DNA from: Chitinophagales bacterium
GTDB taxonomy: Bacteria > Bacteroidota > Bacteroidia > Chitinophagales > JADJOU01
Reading direction: 5' to 3'
DNA: 64,000 bases
NCBI GenBank assembly: GCA_016787225.1
Contig: JAEUUY010000008.1
Coordinates: forward strand, 1-64,000
The number at the start of each line of letters is the position of its first letter. Within the stretch, counting starts at the first letter, position 1. Shown here piece after piece: positions 17,664 through 27,380 of the stretch. The position numbers and the translations under genes were made by a program. Below the pieces are notes generated by a model. That model had not been told where the DNA came from. It ran no database searches and saw nothing but the letters and a program-made list of their open reading frames with translations.

Positions 17664-19472
17664 ATGCAAGACTCAAACAACAAAGCAGCGTATAACACTG
17701 CACACGACGACTTCGATTGGACGGTAAGTAAAAGAAATGTAACTACTTATGACGAGTCTACAAGAAAAAATTACGATGAAATGTATGGTAACTCATTGAA
17801 TACGATCAATGAGCACGAAATCATTTCTGGAAAAATAGCCGCCATTACCTCTTCCGATGTGGTATTAAACGTAGGCTTTAAATCAGATGGACTCGTTCCA
17901 TTATCTGAATTTAGAGATATTGAAAAACTGGAAATTGGTCAGGAATATGAGGTGTATGTAATGTCAAAAGAAGACAAGAAAGGTCACCTTGTTTTATCTA
18001 GAAAAAATGCAAAATTATTCAAAGCGTGGGAGCAGATTAAAACTTCTCATGCAAATGAAGAAATAGTGACTGGTTACATTAAGTCTAAGACTAAAGGTGG
18101 TTTGATCGCCGATGTATACGGCTTAGAAACCTTCCTTCCTGGTTCACAAATCGATGTGAAGCCTATCACAGATTACGATCAGTATGTAGGTAAGACTATG
18201 GATCTTAAGATTGTAAAAATCAATGAGTTGATTAAAAATGCAGTCGTATCTCACAAAGCACTTATTGAAGCTGACCTTGAAGGTCAGAGAGCAGCTATCA
18301 TCGGTCAATTAGAGAAAGGTCAAGTACTAGAAGGTGTGGTGAAGAATATCACAGACTTCGGAGCATTTATGGACTTAGGAGGTGTAGATGGTCTTCTTTA
18401 TATTACAGATATATCTTGGGGTAGAATACAGCATCCAACCGAAATTTTAGCTGTTAATGATAAGGTAAACGTAGTCGTACTTGACTTTGATGATGATAAG
18501 AAGAGAATTTCTCTGGGTATGAAGCAGTTGACCAAGCATCCATGGGATGAAATGATGGAGAAATTGAATGTAGGTGATACTATTGAGGGTAGAGTAGTGA
18601 ATGTAGAAGACTATGGTGCATTTTTAGAATTGACACCAGGTGTTGAAGGATTAGTGCACGTTTCAGAGATTTCTTGGTCTAATCAACCTGTAAATAGTCG
18701 TGAATTCTTCAAAGTAGGCGATACGCATAAAGCTAAAATCATGACTATAGAAAATGATGACAGAAAAATGTCTCTTTCTATCAAACATCTTCAAGAAGAT
18801 CCATGGGCTGGCATTGCGGATAAATTTGCTAAAGGTACCAAGCATACTGGTCTTGTGAAAAATATTACGGCTTATGGGGTATTCGTAGAATTAGCAGAAG
18901 GTATTGGAGGAATGGTTCATATCTCTGACCTAAGCTGGACTAAGCGTTATGGTCATCCAAGTGAGTTCACTTCTGTAGGTAAAGAAATTGATGTAGTTAT
19001 ACTAGAGATAGATAATGAGGCTCGTAAAATTACCTTGGGACATAAGCAGATTGAAGAAGATCCATGGGATACATTTGAGAAAGTATTCCCTGTTGGCAGT
19101 ATTCATGAAGCTACTGTCATCAAGCGCGATGAAAAAGGTGCTGAAGTAGCCCTTCCTTATGGCTTAGAAGCGTTTTCTCCTACCAGACATGCTAAGAAAG
19201 AAGATGGTTCTATTATAGATATCGATCAGAAATATGAATTTAAGGTTATTGAATTCGATAGAAATGATAAGCGAATCTTAGTGTCTCATACACGAGTGTG
19301 GGAAGAGCGAAAGGCAGAAGAAAAGGCTGCAGAGCATGATGAGAAAAAAGCTGAGGCTCTTAAAACTAAAAAAGCCGTGCAAAAACTGAATGCTTCTACT
19401 GATAAGTCTACATTAGGTGACTTAGATTCATTGCAAGCACTTAAAGAACAGATGGATAAGAACGAAAATTAA
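17664..19472 (+). CDS. rpsA: 30S ribosomal protein S1
   Basis: The 602-residue protein holds six S1 RNA-binding domains (roughly residues 54-115, 130-195, 212-283, 298-370, 385-457 and 470-545). They are visible as repeated GxVxxxxxxGAFxxL strands and closing KRISLGMKQL, RKMSLSIKHL and RKITLGHKQI segments. It helps the 30S subunit capture mRNA, which matters in Bacteroidota, where Shine-Dalgarno pairing is little used. The C-terminal tail (about 560-602) is highly charged. Length matches the Bacteroidota form. It has its own promoter and a terminator directly behind it, so it is a single-gene unit. Confidence 0.95.
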   Translation: MQDSNNKAAYNTAHDDFDWTVSKRNVTTYDESTRKNYDEMYGNSLNTINEHEIISGKIAAITSSDVVLNVGFKSDGLVPLSEFRDIEKLEIGQEYEVYVMSKEDKKGHLVLSRKNAKLFKAWEQIKTSHANEEIVTGYIKSKTKGGLIADVYGLETFLPGSQIDVKPITDYDQYVGKTMDLKIVKINELIKNAVVSHKALIEADLEGQRAAIIGQLEKGQVLEGVVKNITDFGAFMDLGGVDGLLYITDISWGRIQHPTEILAVNDKVNVVVLDFDDDKKRISLGMKQLTKHPWDEMMEKLNVGDTIEGRVVNVEDYGAFLELTPGVEGLVHVSEISWSNQPVNSREFFKVGDTHKAKIMTIENDDRKMSLSIKHLQEDPWAGIADKFAKGTKHTGLVKNITAYGVFVELAEGIGGMVHISDLSWTKRYGHPSEFTSVGKEIDVVILEIDNEARKITLGHKQIEEDPWDTFEKVFPVGSIHEATVIKRDEKGAEVALPYGLEAFSPTRHAKKEDGSIIDIDQKYEFKVIEFDRNDKRILVSHTRVWEERKAEEKAAEHDEKKAEALKTKKAVQKLNASTDKSTLGDLDSLQALKEQMDKNEN

Positions 19473-19492
19473 TATTATCAATCTTTATCATA

Positions 19493-19522
19493 AATGCCAC
19501 TCTGCTAGGGGTGGCATTTTAA
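19493..19522 (+). terminator. Rho-independent terminator after ribosomal protein S1
   Basis: An 8-bp stem AATGCCAC (19493-19500) pairs with GTGGCATT (19511-19518) around a 10-base loop, followed by a T-rich stretch. It lies 21 bases after the S1 stop. Confidence 0.8.
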
Positions 19523-19557
19523 TTTTACTTTAGTTCAAGCTTAAACTAAAATTTGTT

Positions 19558-19565
19558 TATATTTG
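19558..19565 (+). promoter_or_regulatory. Candidate -7 promoter element (TATATTTG) for the CNNM/CBS gene
   Basis: A TAnnTTTG octamer 27 bases before the ATG at 19593 and just after the S1 terminator, which fits an independent transcription start. Confidence 0.5.
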
Positions 19566-19592
19566 CTATAAATAATTCTATATTAAATCTAT

Positions 19593-20900
19593 ATGGACCC
19601 CGAACCCCTGAGTTACTCCAATATTTTTCTCACTCTTTTTTTAGTATTTCTCAATGGATTTTTTGTAGCAGCAGAGTTTGCTATTGTTAAGGTTCGTAGC
19701 TCTCAATTAGAGACTTTAGAAAAAGGTTTTGTTTCCAAACTATCTAGGCACATTGTGCAGCATTTAGACGGCTATCTCGCTGCTACTCAGCTAGGTATTA
19801 CCTTGGCTTCGCTGGCTTTAGGTTGGGTAGGCGAAAAAACAATGGAGCATTTCATTCATAGTGTTTTGTCAAGTTTGAGTTTTATTGATCCTATTCAAGC
19901 AAAAACTCTTTCTGATAAATTCGCCCTACCGATAGGTTTCTTCATTATCACTATGTTGCATATTGTTTTTGGAGAATTGATTCCTAAATCTATTGCCATA
20001 AGAAGTCCTTTAAAAACTACACTATTTATTTCAGCTCCTCTAAAAGTTTTCAGAACACTTTTCCTACCATTAATTTCCTTTATGAATGGTCTCGCTAACC
20101 TTTTTCTAAAAGCTATGGGAATGCGTATGCATGAAGAATTGGTTCACAGCGAGGAAGAATTGAAATTAATTATTTCTGAAAGTGCTGAAGGTGGAGCTAT
20201 AGAGGACAGTGAACGAGAGCTGATTCAAAATGTTTTTGATTTCGATGACAGATTGGTTAAACAAATCTTTGTACATAACTCAAAAGTAGTGGGAATTCCT
20301 GTCGAAATTTCTATCGAAGAAGCTTCTCGTATAGTCTTGGAGCAGGGTTATTCGAGATATCCTGTTTTCAATGCTTCCTTAGATAATATAATAGGCATGG
20401 TGCACTCAAAGGATATTTTGAAAAATTTAATTGAAAAGCAGTCGAAGAAGGTGAGTGAAATCAAACGAGATGTATTGTTTATCAATGAAAATAAGCGTGT
20501 TATGGATGTGCTCCGCTCTTTTCAGAAGAATAAGACAGAATTCGGAATCGTCGTAGACGAATTTGGCGCTACCATAGGGATTATAACCATGGAGGATATT
20601 TTGGAAGAGTTAGTGGGAGATATTCAAGACGAACATGATGAAGAAATTAATATAGTAGAAAGGTTAGATGCAAATACTTATCGTGTGTATTCGCTCAATA
20701 GTATCGATGATATTAATGAGCAACTGCCATATGAAATCCCAAAGGATGAAACTTATGAGACATTATCTGGTTACATTGCTTCCTTAAGCCCTGAACTTCC
20801 TGAAAAAGGAGAGATTTTTGAAGATGAGCACTATCATTACAAGATATTAACAATGAGCCGCAAAAGTCCTGAATTAGTAGAGGTGAAGCTCAAGGGATAA
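19593..20900 (+). CDS. CNNM/DUF21 and CBS-domain transporter-like protein (hemolysin C/CorC family)
   Basis: The 435-residue protein has the standard three-part layout: an N-terminal DUF21/CNNM membrane domain (about 1-190) with about four hydrophobic segments and the GFFVAAEFAIVKVRSSQLE signature, a CBS pair (about 205-335), and a C-terminal CorC_HlyC domain (about 345-430) following FGIVVDEFGATIGIITMEDI. Relatives work in magnesium or cobalt efflux and ion homeostasis in the inner membrane. The old name hemolysin is not evidence of toxicity. Which ion is moved cannot be told. Confidence 0.9.
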   Translation: MDPEPLSYSNIFLTLFLVFLNGFFVAAEFAIVKVRSSQLETLEKGFVSKLSRHIVQHLDGYLAATQLGITLASLALGWVGEKTMEHFIHSVLSSLSFIDPIQAKTLSDKFALPIGFFIITMLHIVFGELIPKSIAIRSPLKTTLFISAPLKVFRTLFLPLISFMNGLANLFLKAMGMRMHEELVHSEEELKLIISESAEGGAIEDSERELIQNVFDFDDRLVKQIFVHNSKVVGIPVEISIEEASRIVLEQGYSRYPVFNASLDNIIGMVHSKDILKNLIEKQSKKVSEIKRDVLFINENKRVMDVLRSFQKNKTEFGIVVDEFGATIGIITMEDILEELVGDIQDEHDEEINIVERLDANTYRVYSLNSIDDINEQLPYEIPKDETYETLSGYIASLSPELPEKGEIFEDEHYHYKILTMSRKSPELVEVKLKG

Positions 20901-20956
20901 TAATGTGGATTTCTTTAATATATCTGTAGGTAAATTCTTCTTAACTTCGCATACTT

Positions 20957-21628
20957 ATGTCAAAGGAATTACATGCAATAGTGGTAGGAGCTAATGGATT
21001 GGTAGGAGCGGAACTTACTAAGCTTCTACTTGAAGACAATTTATACAGTAAGGTGACTCTTGTTGTCAGAAGATATTTGGATTTCGAACATGAGAAGTTA
21101 GAGACAAAAATCGTAGATTTTCGGGATATACATAAAGATTGGAATGTTTTTGTTTGTGATCACCTATACTATTGTCTGGGAACTACGAAATCAAAAACAT
21201 CGAAATCTGAAGAATACCAAAAAGTTGAATTTGATTATTGCATTAATATCGCGAAAATTGCTCACCACAATAAGGTAAATAAATTCCTTTATATAAGCTC
21301 ATCTGGTGCTAGTCCTAATTCTTGGTTTACATATTTATCTTTAAAAGGAAGAACGGAGAATGCCCTCATTAAAGTAGGTTTTGAATCGTTACATATATTT
21401 AGACCCTATGTGTTGATAGGTCCTCGCTCTGATTTTCGATTTTGGGAGTCCATCGTACAGTTTGTATTGAGGATGTTTAATTTTTTGATGGTCGGGTTCT
21501 TGAAAAATATAAAAGGAATGCCAGCAAACCAGTTAGCTAGGGCTATGATACACAACGCTAAACTTAGCTCTAAAGGAGTTTTTATTCATTCAAATAAAAG
21601 TATTCATGACTTTTTTCCTAAGAAATAG
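20957..21628 (+). CDS. NAD(P)-binding short-chain reductase-like protein (HTATIP2/NmrA-like)
   Basis: The 223-residue protein is an atypical short-chain dehydrogenase. It has the dinucleotide loop VVGANGLVGAELTKLLL (residues 9-25), a KFLYISSSGASPNSWFTYLSLKGRTENAL segment with serine, tyrosine and lysine in the usual order, and FRPYVLIGPRSDFR, which is characteristic of the HTATIP2 group. The substrate is unknown. It overlaps the following CapA-SPOR gene by 23 bases and starts a coupled chain that runs to 26572. Confidence 0.8.
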   Translation: MSKELHAIVVGANGLVGAELTKLLLEDNLYSKVTLVVRRYLDFEHEKLETKIVDFRDIHKDWNVFVCDHLYYCLGTTKSKTSKSEEYQKVEFDYCINIAKIAHHNKVNKFLYISSSGASPNSWFTYLSLKGRTENALIKVGFESLHIFRPYVLIGPRSDFRFWESIVQFVLRMFNFLMVGFLKNIKGMPANQLARAMIHNAKLSSKGVFIHSNKSIHDFFPKK

Positions 21629-23618
21629 TATTGCTTTTATACTTTTTTTCTTAGCACAAAATGTATCTGCGCAGTTTGAAAAAATGTCTGTACGCAATAC
21701 TTCTATTGAGTATGAAAAAGATCTCATCGCCGACACTACTGCTCATTATTTGAAAATAATGTTGTGCGGAGACTTGATTCATAAAAGTCAGCTGCTAAAA
21801 AAATATGCCCATACAAAGACTGGTCAGTACAATTATCGAAGCTGGTTCAGACAGGTAAAACCTTTGTTCTTTTATCCAGATTATGTTGTAGGTAGTCTGC
21901 GTTCTTTTTTTCCCAATAGAGCCAATATTACTACGTTCCCAAATAGTGCCCCTGATGAGTTTTTGGCAGAATTAGAATACACCGGATTCAATGTTTTGAT
22001 GATGTCAAATGCCGATGCATTAACGGATAGGGAGCACCTGAATCAAATGACTTTAAAAAAGCTAAATTATACGGATATCTTTAGAGTAGGTTCTTATAAA
22101 GATACTCTCGATAAGAAATCTAATTTTCCTTTAGTTTTAGAGAAAAAGGATATGAGAATTGCGTTTCTCAATTATTCTTGCGATTCTGTACTCTTAGACC
22201 TGCCTTCTCATCAGGTCAGTTTTTTCCATTTGGATTCTATACAAAGAGACGTAAAGAAGTCCAAGGATACCATGTTAGCTGAATATGTTATAGCATATAT
22301 TGATTGGGCTGGGCAAGACTCTTTGAAGCTAGGTAAAGTTGTCGAGCTACTCAATATGGGTATAGATATAGTAATAGGAACTGGAGGTGGTGAAGCTTTC
22401 ACAAGTGCAGATTTACTGACTTATTCTGATGGTTCATTAAAGTTACATGTAGATAATATAGGTTATTTTAATGCAGAATCTAATGAAAGAGAACGCGATA
22501 AATCCGCAGTGGTAGAGATTGTATTGCGGAAAGATAAGGCTACGAAAAGGGTTACGACACATGATATGGGTTTCATTCCCATTTGGACTCTCATAGATCA
22601 TGAGCGGTATGCGGTATTGCCTATTTCAAACATAGAGGAAAAGCATATAGAAGATGTAAATTTAAATATAGTTCAATATTCTACAATGAAAGTGGCTTTA
22701 ACTGATTTGAGATATGCGTTTTTTGATAAAATACCAGAACTTCATTATGACTTTAACGATCGAATAGTAGAGAATGTGGAGCAAACTGCATTTATCAGAA
22801 AGACGCTCATGCGCGAACAAGATAAAATCAATGAAGTAGTTAAGGAAAAGGCTGTAGATGAATATGTCAAACTCTTTGGTTCTAAACCTCCACCGCATGG
22901 TTCGCTAGATATTCCATACGAGGATATTTGGGATATGTATCCAAAGAAGCCAAGGAAAAAACAAAGTGAAAATGTAAGGGATACCATTGAATTGTACGGT
23001 GTTAAAGATGAGTTATCTCCTAGAGGTATAGTCAATATCAAAGCCAATCATAAGCACTATCAGCGAGAAAGAGTCAGAGTGCTTACTGCTAGAGAAAAAT
23101 TTGTTATAGATTCTATCCGTCAATACAATGAGCGATTTATTGTAGTAGATAGTATTGCAGAACTTAAAAAAATGCTTAAGAAAAAGAAACAAGATAGTCT
23201 ACGAAGACGAGATAGTATGTTTCAGGCGAGTCTAAATCCAAATTATAAATCTACCTATAATCCCCAACCAGAAATAGTAAAGGCACCAGAATATAAGCCT
23301 ATTCCTAAATCTGGAGTTTATACCCAAGCAGAAGCTACTCGTGAAGGAAATTTACCGGTTCGTAATATTGAAGAATATTTTCTGGTGCAAATATTTACCC
23401 TTTCTAGCAAGAAACCAATAGACCTAGATAAGTACCCGTATCTTACAGGATATGAGATTAGGTATGAGGATGGTTTTTATAGGTATTACATAGGTCGCAC
23501 CAATTCTAAACTCTTGGCCATCGAGTTATTAAAAAGTATCAAAGCAAAAGGTCATCCAGATGCTATTTTAGTTAAATATACTGATGGGGTCCGGACTACG
23601 GTAAAAACCAATTATTAG
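21606..23618 (+). CDS. Periplasmic CapA-family protein with C-terminal SPOR-like domain
   Basis: The 670-residue protein has a signal peptide (about 1-23), a CapA/PgsA-like metallophosphoesterase-fold domain (about 45-300; LKIMLCGDLIHKS at its start, GFNVLMMSNADALTDRE and IAFLNYSCDS within, IVIGTGGGE later), a long charged linker with a basic repeat region (about 440-560), and a C-terminal segment (about 590-670; FLVQIFTLSSKKPID, then YYIGRTNSKLLAIELLKSIKAKG) that looks like a SPOR peptidoglycan-binding domain. CapA relatives take part in polyglutamate or capsule export. The GDLIH motif retains a plausible metal-site acid, but other CapA metal residues are not obvious, so activity is uncertain. 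The SPOR part suggests cell-wall localisation. Confidence 0.75.
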   Translation: MTFFLRNSIAFILFFLAQNVSAQFEKMSVRNTSIEYEKDLIADTTAHYLKIMLCGDLIHKSQLLKKYAHTKTGQYNYRSWFRQVKPLFFYPDYVVGSLRSFFPNRANITTFPNSAPDEFLAELEYTGFNVLMMSNADALTDREHLNQMTLKKLNYTDIFRVGSYKDTLDKKSNFPLVLEKKDMRIAFLNYSCDSVLLDLPSHQVSFFHLDSIQRDVKKSKDTMLAEYVIAYIDWAGQDSLKLGKVVELLNMGIDIVIGTGGGEAFTSADLLTYSDGSLKLHVDNIGYFNAESNERERDKSAVVEIVLRKDKATKRVTTHDMGFIPIWTLIDHERYAVLPISNIEEKHIEDVNLNIVQYSTMKVALTDLRYAFFDKIPELHYDFNDRIVENVEQTAFIRKTLMREQDKINEVVKEKAVDEYVKLFGSKPPPHGSLDIPYEDIWDMYPKKPRKKQSENVRDTIELYGVKDELSPRGIVNIKANHKHYQRERVRVLTAREKFVIDSIRQYNERFIVVDSIAELKKMLKKKKQDSLRRRDSMFQASLNPNYKSTYNPQPEIVKAPEYKPIPKSGVYTQAEATREGNLPVRNIEEYFLVQIFTLSSKKPIDLDKYPYLTGYEIRYEDGFYRYYIGRTNSKLLAIELLKSIKAKGHPDAILVKYTDGVRTTVKTNY

Positions 23619-24788
23619 ATGCATATCATTTCTGAACCAGGATGTCAACTATTCAAAATGGTAGCTTTGTTTCCTGTAGGGCGAGTTTCGGAGTCAAAGC
23701 GAGGCTTGACTCAATCCGTGACCGCTATGATGAAAAAGGCTACCTTAGCACGATCTAGTAAAAAACTTCATGAGTATTTAGACAGATATAGTATCCAAAT
23801 TGAGGTCTATTCTACTCCCACGCATATCACTGCTCAGCTTCATTGTCAAGCGAAGTTTATTGATAAATCAATCCCTGTTTTTTTTGAAATTCTATTTCAA
23901 TCCAAATTTTTAAAAAATCACTGGGAAATAGTGCGACATCAAGTGATAGATAATATTAAACAACAAGAAAAGCAAACAGATTTTTGGGCAGATAAACTCC
24001 TTTCAGAGCACTTATTTGGATGGAATCATCCTTATGGCTATTATAGTCAACCTTCCGATTATCTAAATATTCAGATAGATCAGATTCAGGATTTTTATGC
24101 TACTCATATACAAATTCAAAGGCCAGAATTTTTTTTAGCAGGTGACGATATTCCTATAGCCCAAAAGATCATAAATTCTGAGATTAAGAAGTATCCACTG
24201 CAAAAAAATCAAAAAAAGCCAAGGGTAAGATTAGTCCATACTTCACCTGGTATTATGGAAAAAAAGTTGGAGGGTAGTTCTCAGGCTTCAGTAAGACTTG
24301 GGAAAATTTTTCAAAGAAAATCTTTCAAAGACTTTCAAACTTTGGAATTAATGACGGTATTTCTTGGAGGATATTATATGTCTGCATTAATGAAATTACT
24401 GAGGGTCGAAATGGGCATTACTTATGGTGTCTACGCGCATCTAAATCACTTTTTTGATGTTTCTGTTTTGCATATTGGATTTGAAACAGACATGAAGAAT
24501 GTCCCCGAATCACTCAAAGCAATATCGGAGCTTTTTGAGCGTTTATCTAAGGAGCAAAGGTTAAAAATCGGCGAAGCAGCCAAAGAATACTATAGTCAAT
24601 GGTCAAAAAACTCTGAAAAATCATTACAAGAAATTATGTATAAGGTACGAATGTTTAAGCTCGGGTACAACTACACAGAATATTGTCAATGGATCAATTT
24701 ATTGGAAGGTATTCCAAAATCTAAATCCATTTCCATAGATCCTACTATTTTTGATATAAATACCTATTCAAAATCTGTTGTGTATTGA
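23619..24788 (+). CDS. Catalytically inactive M16 (insulinase-family) peptidase homologue
   Basis: The 389-residue protein aligns by pattern with the M16B fold: an N-terminal GxVSE motif, SKKLHEYLDRYSIQIEVYSTP (matching the LDxxGAxL region) and a second-half LGGYYMSALMKLLRVEMGITYGVYA, the conserved RxxxGxxYxV segment. The zinc motif HxxEH of active members is replaced at residues 32-36 by QSVTA, so all three key positions are lost. It has no signal peptide. Such subunits usually pair with an active one to form a peptidase, but no second M16 gene is in the window. It starts one base after the CapA gene and overlaps the next gene by 4 bases. Confidence 0.8.
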   Translation: MHIISEPGCQLFKMVALFPVGRVSESKRGLTQSVTAMMKKATLARSSKKLHEYLDRYSIQIEVYSTPTHITAQLHCQAKFIDKSIPVFFEILFQSKFLKNHWEIVRHQVIDNIKQQEKQTDFWADKLLSEHLFGWNHPYGYYSQPSDYLNIQIDQIQDFYATHIQIQRPEFFLAGDDIPIAQKIINSEIKKYPLQKNQKKPRVRLVHTSPGIMEKKLEGSSQASVRLGKIFQRKSFKDFQTLELMTVFLGGYYMSALMKLLRVEMGITYGVYAHLNHFFDVSVLHIGFETDMKNVPESLKAISELFERLSKEQRLKIGEAAKEYYSQWSKNSEKSLQEIMYKVRMFKLGYNYTEYCQWINLLEGIPKSKSISIDPTIFDINTYSKSVVY

Positions 24789-26572
24789 AAAAGTTATTTT
24801 TTCTTGTCTTGTTTTACAGTTTAGTATTTGAACTACTTGGTCAATACAAAGCTCCTATTCTGACATGTGTTACAAGAAAAACTGCTGGAGGTGCTTCGAA
24901 TGAATTAGAATGGAAAGATCCCAACGAGACTTGTGGAGCATTTCAAAATTTTGAAATTTATCATGCGACAACTAAATCTGGACCATATACCTTACTCACT
25001 ACAATTACTAACTTAACTACCACTACCTACAATCATCTAGGTATTAATGCCAGTAGTACCAATTATTACTACATGACCTCCAAGTATAATTGTGCGGGTT
25101 CTAGTTCTTTCTCTGACACCTTGAGCGATACGCTTATGCCTTATCCTAGATTACTCGCTATTTCTATTGAAAATAATTTCCCCGTTTATAAATGGCTACC
25201 AGTTCTCGACCAAAAAAAAATCTGGGCTTATGTCTTAATTAATTTTGGTTCGTCCTTTATAGATACCGTAATAGGACGCGAAAAAACAGAATACATAGAC
25301 TCCTCCTTTCAAGCCAGTTCAGGGGTATATACTGGACATATGGTCGGCTCATTGAGTGCCTGTGGTGAAAAGGGACTTTCTCCTCCTATTTTTAGACATA
25401 GACCGGTTTTTCTCAGTCTTGCGAGCAATCCCTGTGAGGATGAGATTGAAATTGCCTGGACTAAATATCAGGGCTGGGGTCCTAATGACGAAGTAAAAAA
25501 TTTTGAAGTCTATATCAAAAAGAATAGTGGAGCAGAAGAATTAGTGGCTACGACAGACTCTTCTATACGGACCTTTCGATATAAAGACTTCCTATTTGGC
25601 GATACCTTGTGTATTCGTATTAAAGCCCTGCATCCTAGCGAGCCTACCATACATTCTTTTTCAAATCAGCTTTGTTTTGTATCGAGTAAATCTCAGGTTC
25701 CTGAGCTCCTTCAGGCTTTAAGTGCTAGTTATATCGATAATTATAAGATACGTGTACGATGGTATTGTTCACTAGACGCTATTCCTAAATCTTTTGATTT
25801 ATTGGTGATAGATCCACGGAGTGGTTCTGTTCTTCGAACTATAGAAAAAGTAAAATATGAATCTGAAGGGAATGGTTTTTATTCCTTCCTAGATTCTTTT
25901 GGGGAATCATCCAAAGCAGTAGCATACCGAGTGAGATATGAAGATTTGTGCAATAATAAAAGTGCTGGAGGACAAGTAATTACGAATTTTATGACAATCA
26001 ATCAAATAGGGCTTTATAAAACTGAATTAAAGTGGCCAAAAGCCTATTTTCATGATTCTATTCTGTATTCAAAGCTTAAGTATGAATTATATTTTTCTAC
26101 AGATGGCATGAGCTATAATAAAATAGCAGAACCTAGTATATCAGACTTTAATTATGAACATAATACTGAAAATTATTATCAGACCGAGGGCAAATTTTGT
26201 TACAGATTGGTCATCAATTATAAATTTGATACCTTGAGGTTTATTCATGATAGCTCCTTTACCATGATCTCTCCTAGTCAATGTATCGATATGCGTACAG
26301 TTCTATGGATGCCAAATGCCTTTAAAATAAATGGTGTAACTCCTGTTTTCAAACCGAAGATGTTCTTTTTTAATTCATCGGTTTTCAATATGAAAATTTT
26401 TAATCGCTGGGGGAAACAAATATTCGAATCCAATGATCCTAATCTCGGATGGAATGGCTATACTAGCAGTGGACAACTAGCTTCTGAGGATAGCTATGTG
26501 TATTTAGTGTCGTATCTAGGCAATGATGGAGTAAAGGTGGAGAAGACAGGCACCTTTACCTTACTGAGATAA
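24785..26572 (+). CDS. Secreted protein with type B (gliding-motility) C-terminal sorting domain, TTG start
   Basis: The 595-residue protein begins with a signal peptide (KKLFFLVLFYSLVFELLGQ). It contains fibronectin-type III-like beta modules (for example about 25-115 and 205-300) with paired cysteines, and ends in a type B sorting domain (about 505-595; MPNAFKINGVTPVFKP, IFNRWGKQIFES, GWNGY). It should be exported and anchored through the type IX system; its ligand is unknown. The only start giving the whole signal peptide is TTG at 24785, which overlaps the upstream TGA (TTGA), so expression probably depends on coupling to the M16-like gene. Confidence 0.8.
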   Translation: MKKLFFLVLFYSLVFELLGQYKAPILTCVTRKTAGGASNELEWKDPNETCGAFQNFEIYHATTKSGPYTLLTTITNLTTTTYNHLGINASSTNYYYMTSKYNCAGSSSFSDTLSDTLMPYPRLLAISIENNFPVYKWLPVLDQKKIWAYVLINFGSSFIDTVIGREKTEYIDSSFQASSGVYTGHMVGSLSACGEKGLSPPIFRHRPVFLSLASNPCEDEIEIAWTKYQGWGPNDEVKNFEVYIKKNSGAEELVATTDSSIRTFRYKDFLFGDTLCIRIKALHPSEPTIHSFSNQLCFVSSKSQVPELLQALSASYIDNYKIRVRWYCSLDAIPKSFDLLVIDPRSGSVLRTIEKVKYESEGNGFYSFLDSFGESSKAVAYRVRYEDLCNNKSAGGQVITNFMTINQIGLYKTELKWPKAYFHDSILYSKLKYELYFSTDGMSYNKIAEPSISDFNYEHNTENYYQTEGKFCYRLVINYKFDTLRFIHDSSFTMISPSQCIDMRTVLWMPNAFKINGVTPVFKPKMFFFNSSVFNMKIFNRWGKQIFESNDPNLGWNGYTSSGQLASEDSYVYLVSYLGNDGVKVEKTGTFTLLR

Positions 26573-26634
26573 GCAAAGGACCCGTTAAATTGCTAGTTTT
26601 TCAATAGACTTATCAAGAAATTCGTAATAACGAA

Positions 26635-27282
26635 TTATTCATTAATCCCAAAATAGAAAATTTTATTCTTATTTTTATCATATTGAGCGATAAATGGAAA
26701 GGTTTCAGTTTCGCTTTGTAAGCTACCTCTAAATTCTATATTTTGTGGTTCTGATGCATGCGAGCTAAATCCATCGAAAGTAACGTCCGTAATAGTGGCA
26801 GTAGATTGAATTTGTTCGTTCACTGTATTGAGTTTAAATAATTCTTCTAATGAAATCTTATCGAGGTCTACATAGCGAGCGTTGTGCTGATTTCGTCCAC
26901 CTAGAAAATTTTGTAAAAAATTTGCGGTTAAGTTCATTCCGATTTGATTCATTCTAAGGTCTGCAATCGGGTAGTTATATTCCGTGACTTGCTGATTAGC
27001 GTGAATTTTGACCTTTACCTGTTCAATGGAGTTCTTTTTAACGATCTCTCCAGCTGTATCTATGAACTGAAGTGCAGCAGAGGATGATTGGAAGTCAAAT
27101 CCAATGAGAGGAGGAATATTATAATAAATATCGATAATGACAGAATCTTTTGATTTATGAATAGTCAAATTGTCGGCACCGAGGTTTAGTTTCAGATATT
27201 CGCTAGTATGATTGTAAGGATTTTCCTTGCAAGCAAGGATTATACAAGCTAAAGTAATAAGAATGATGTTAGGAATACGCAT
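26635..27282 (-). CDS. Putative lipoprotein of unknown function
   Basis: The 215-residue protein begins with a lipoprotein signal peptide whose lipobox IILAC places the lipidated cysteine near residue 18. The rest is beta-rich with a moderately acidic composition and no motif I can name. As a lipoprotein it would sit in the outer or inner membrane facing the periplasm. It converges with the type B-sorted gene (62-base gap) and stands alone on its strand. I have no functional proposal. Confidence 0.7.
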   Translation of the reverse strand: MRIPNIILITLACIILACKENPYNHTSEYLKLNLGADNLTIHKSKDSVIIDIYYNIPPLIGFDFQSSSAALQFIDTAGEIVKKNSIEQVKVKIHANQQVTEYNYPIADLRMNQIGMNLTANFLQNFLGGRNQHNARYVDLDKISLEELFKLNTVNEQIQSTATITDVTFDGFSSHASEPQNIEFRGSLQSETETFPFIAQYDKNKNKIFYFGINE

Positions 27283-27380
27283 GGATTTTTTTAATTTTTT
27301 ATTGCCTCAAAAGTAGAAACGAATTAGTAACTAATTTGGTATAATTTAAGGCTAGACAAAAGCTTATATAAATTTAAATT

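Noticed and set aside
26619-26636. Small AATTCG/CGAATT hairpin between two convergent genes
   Set aside because: The stem is short and AT-rich and overlaps the stop of the lipoprotein gene. A bidirectional terminator is possible but not supported.
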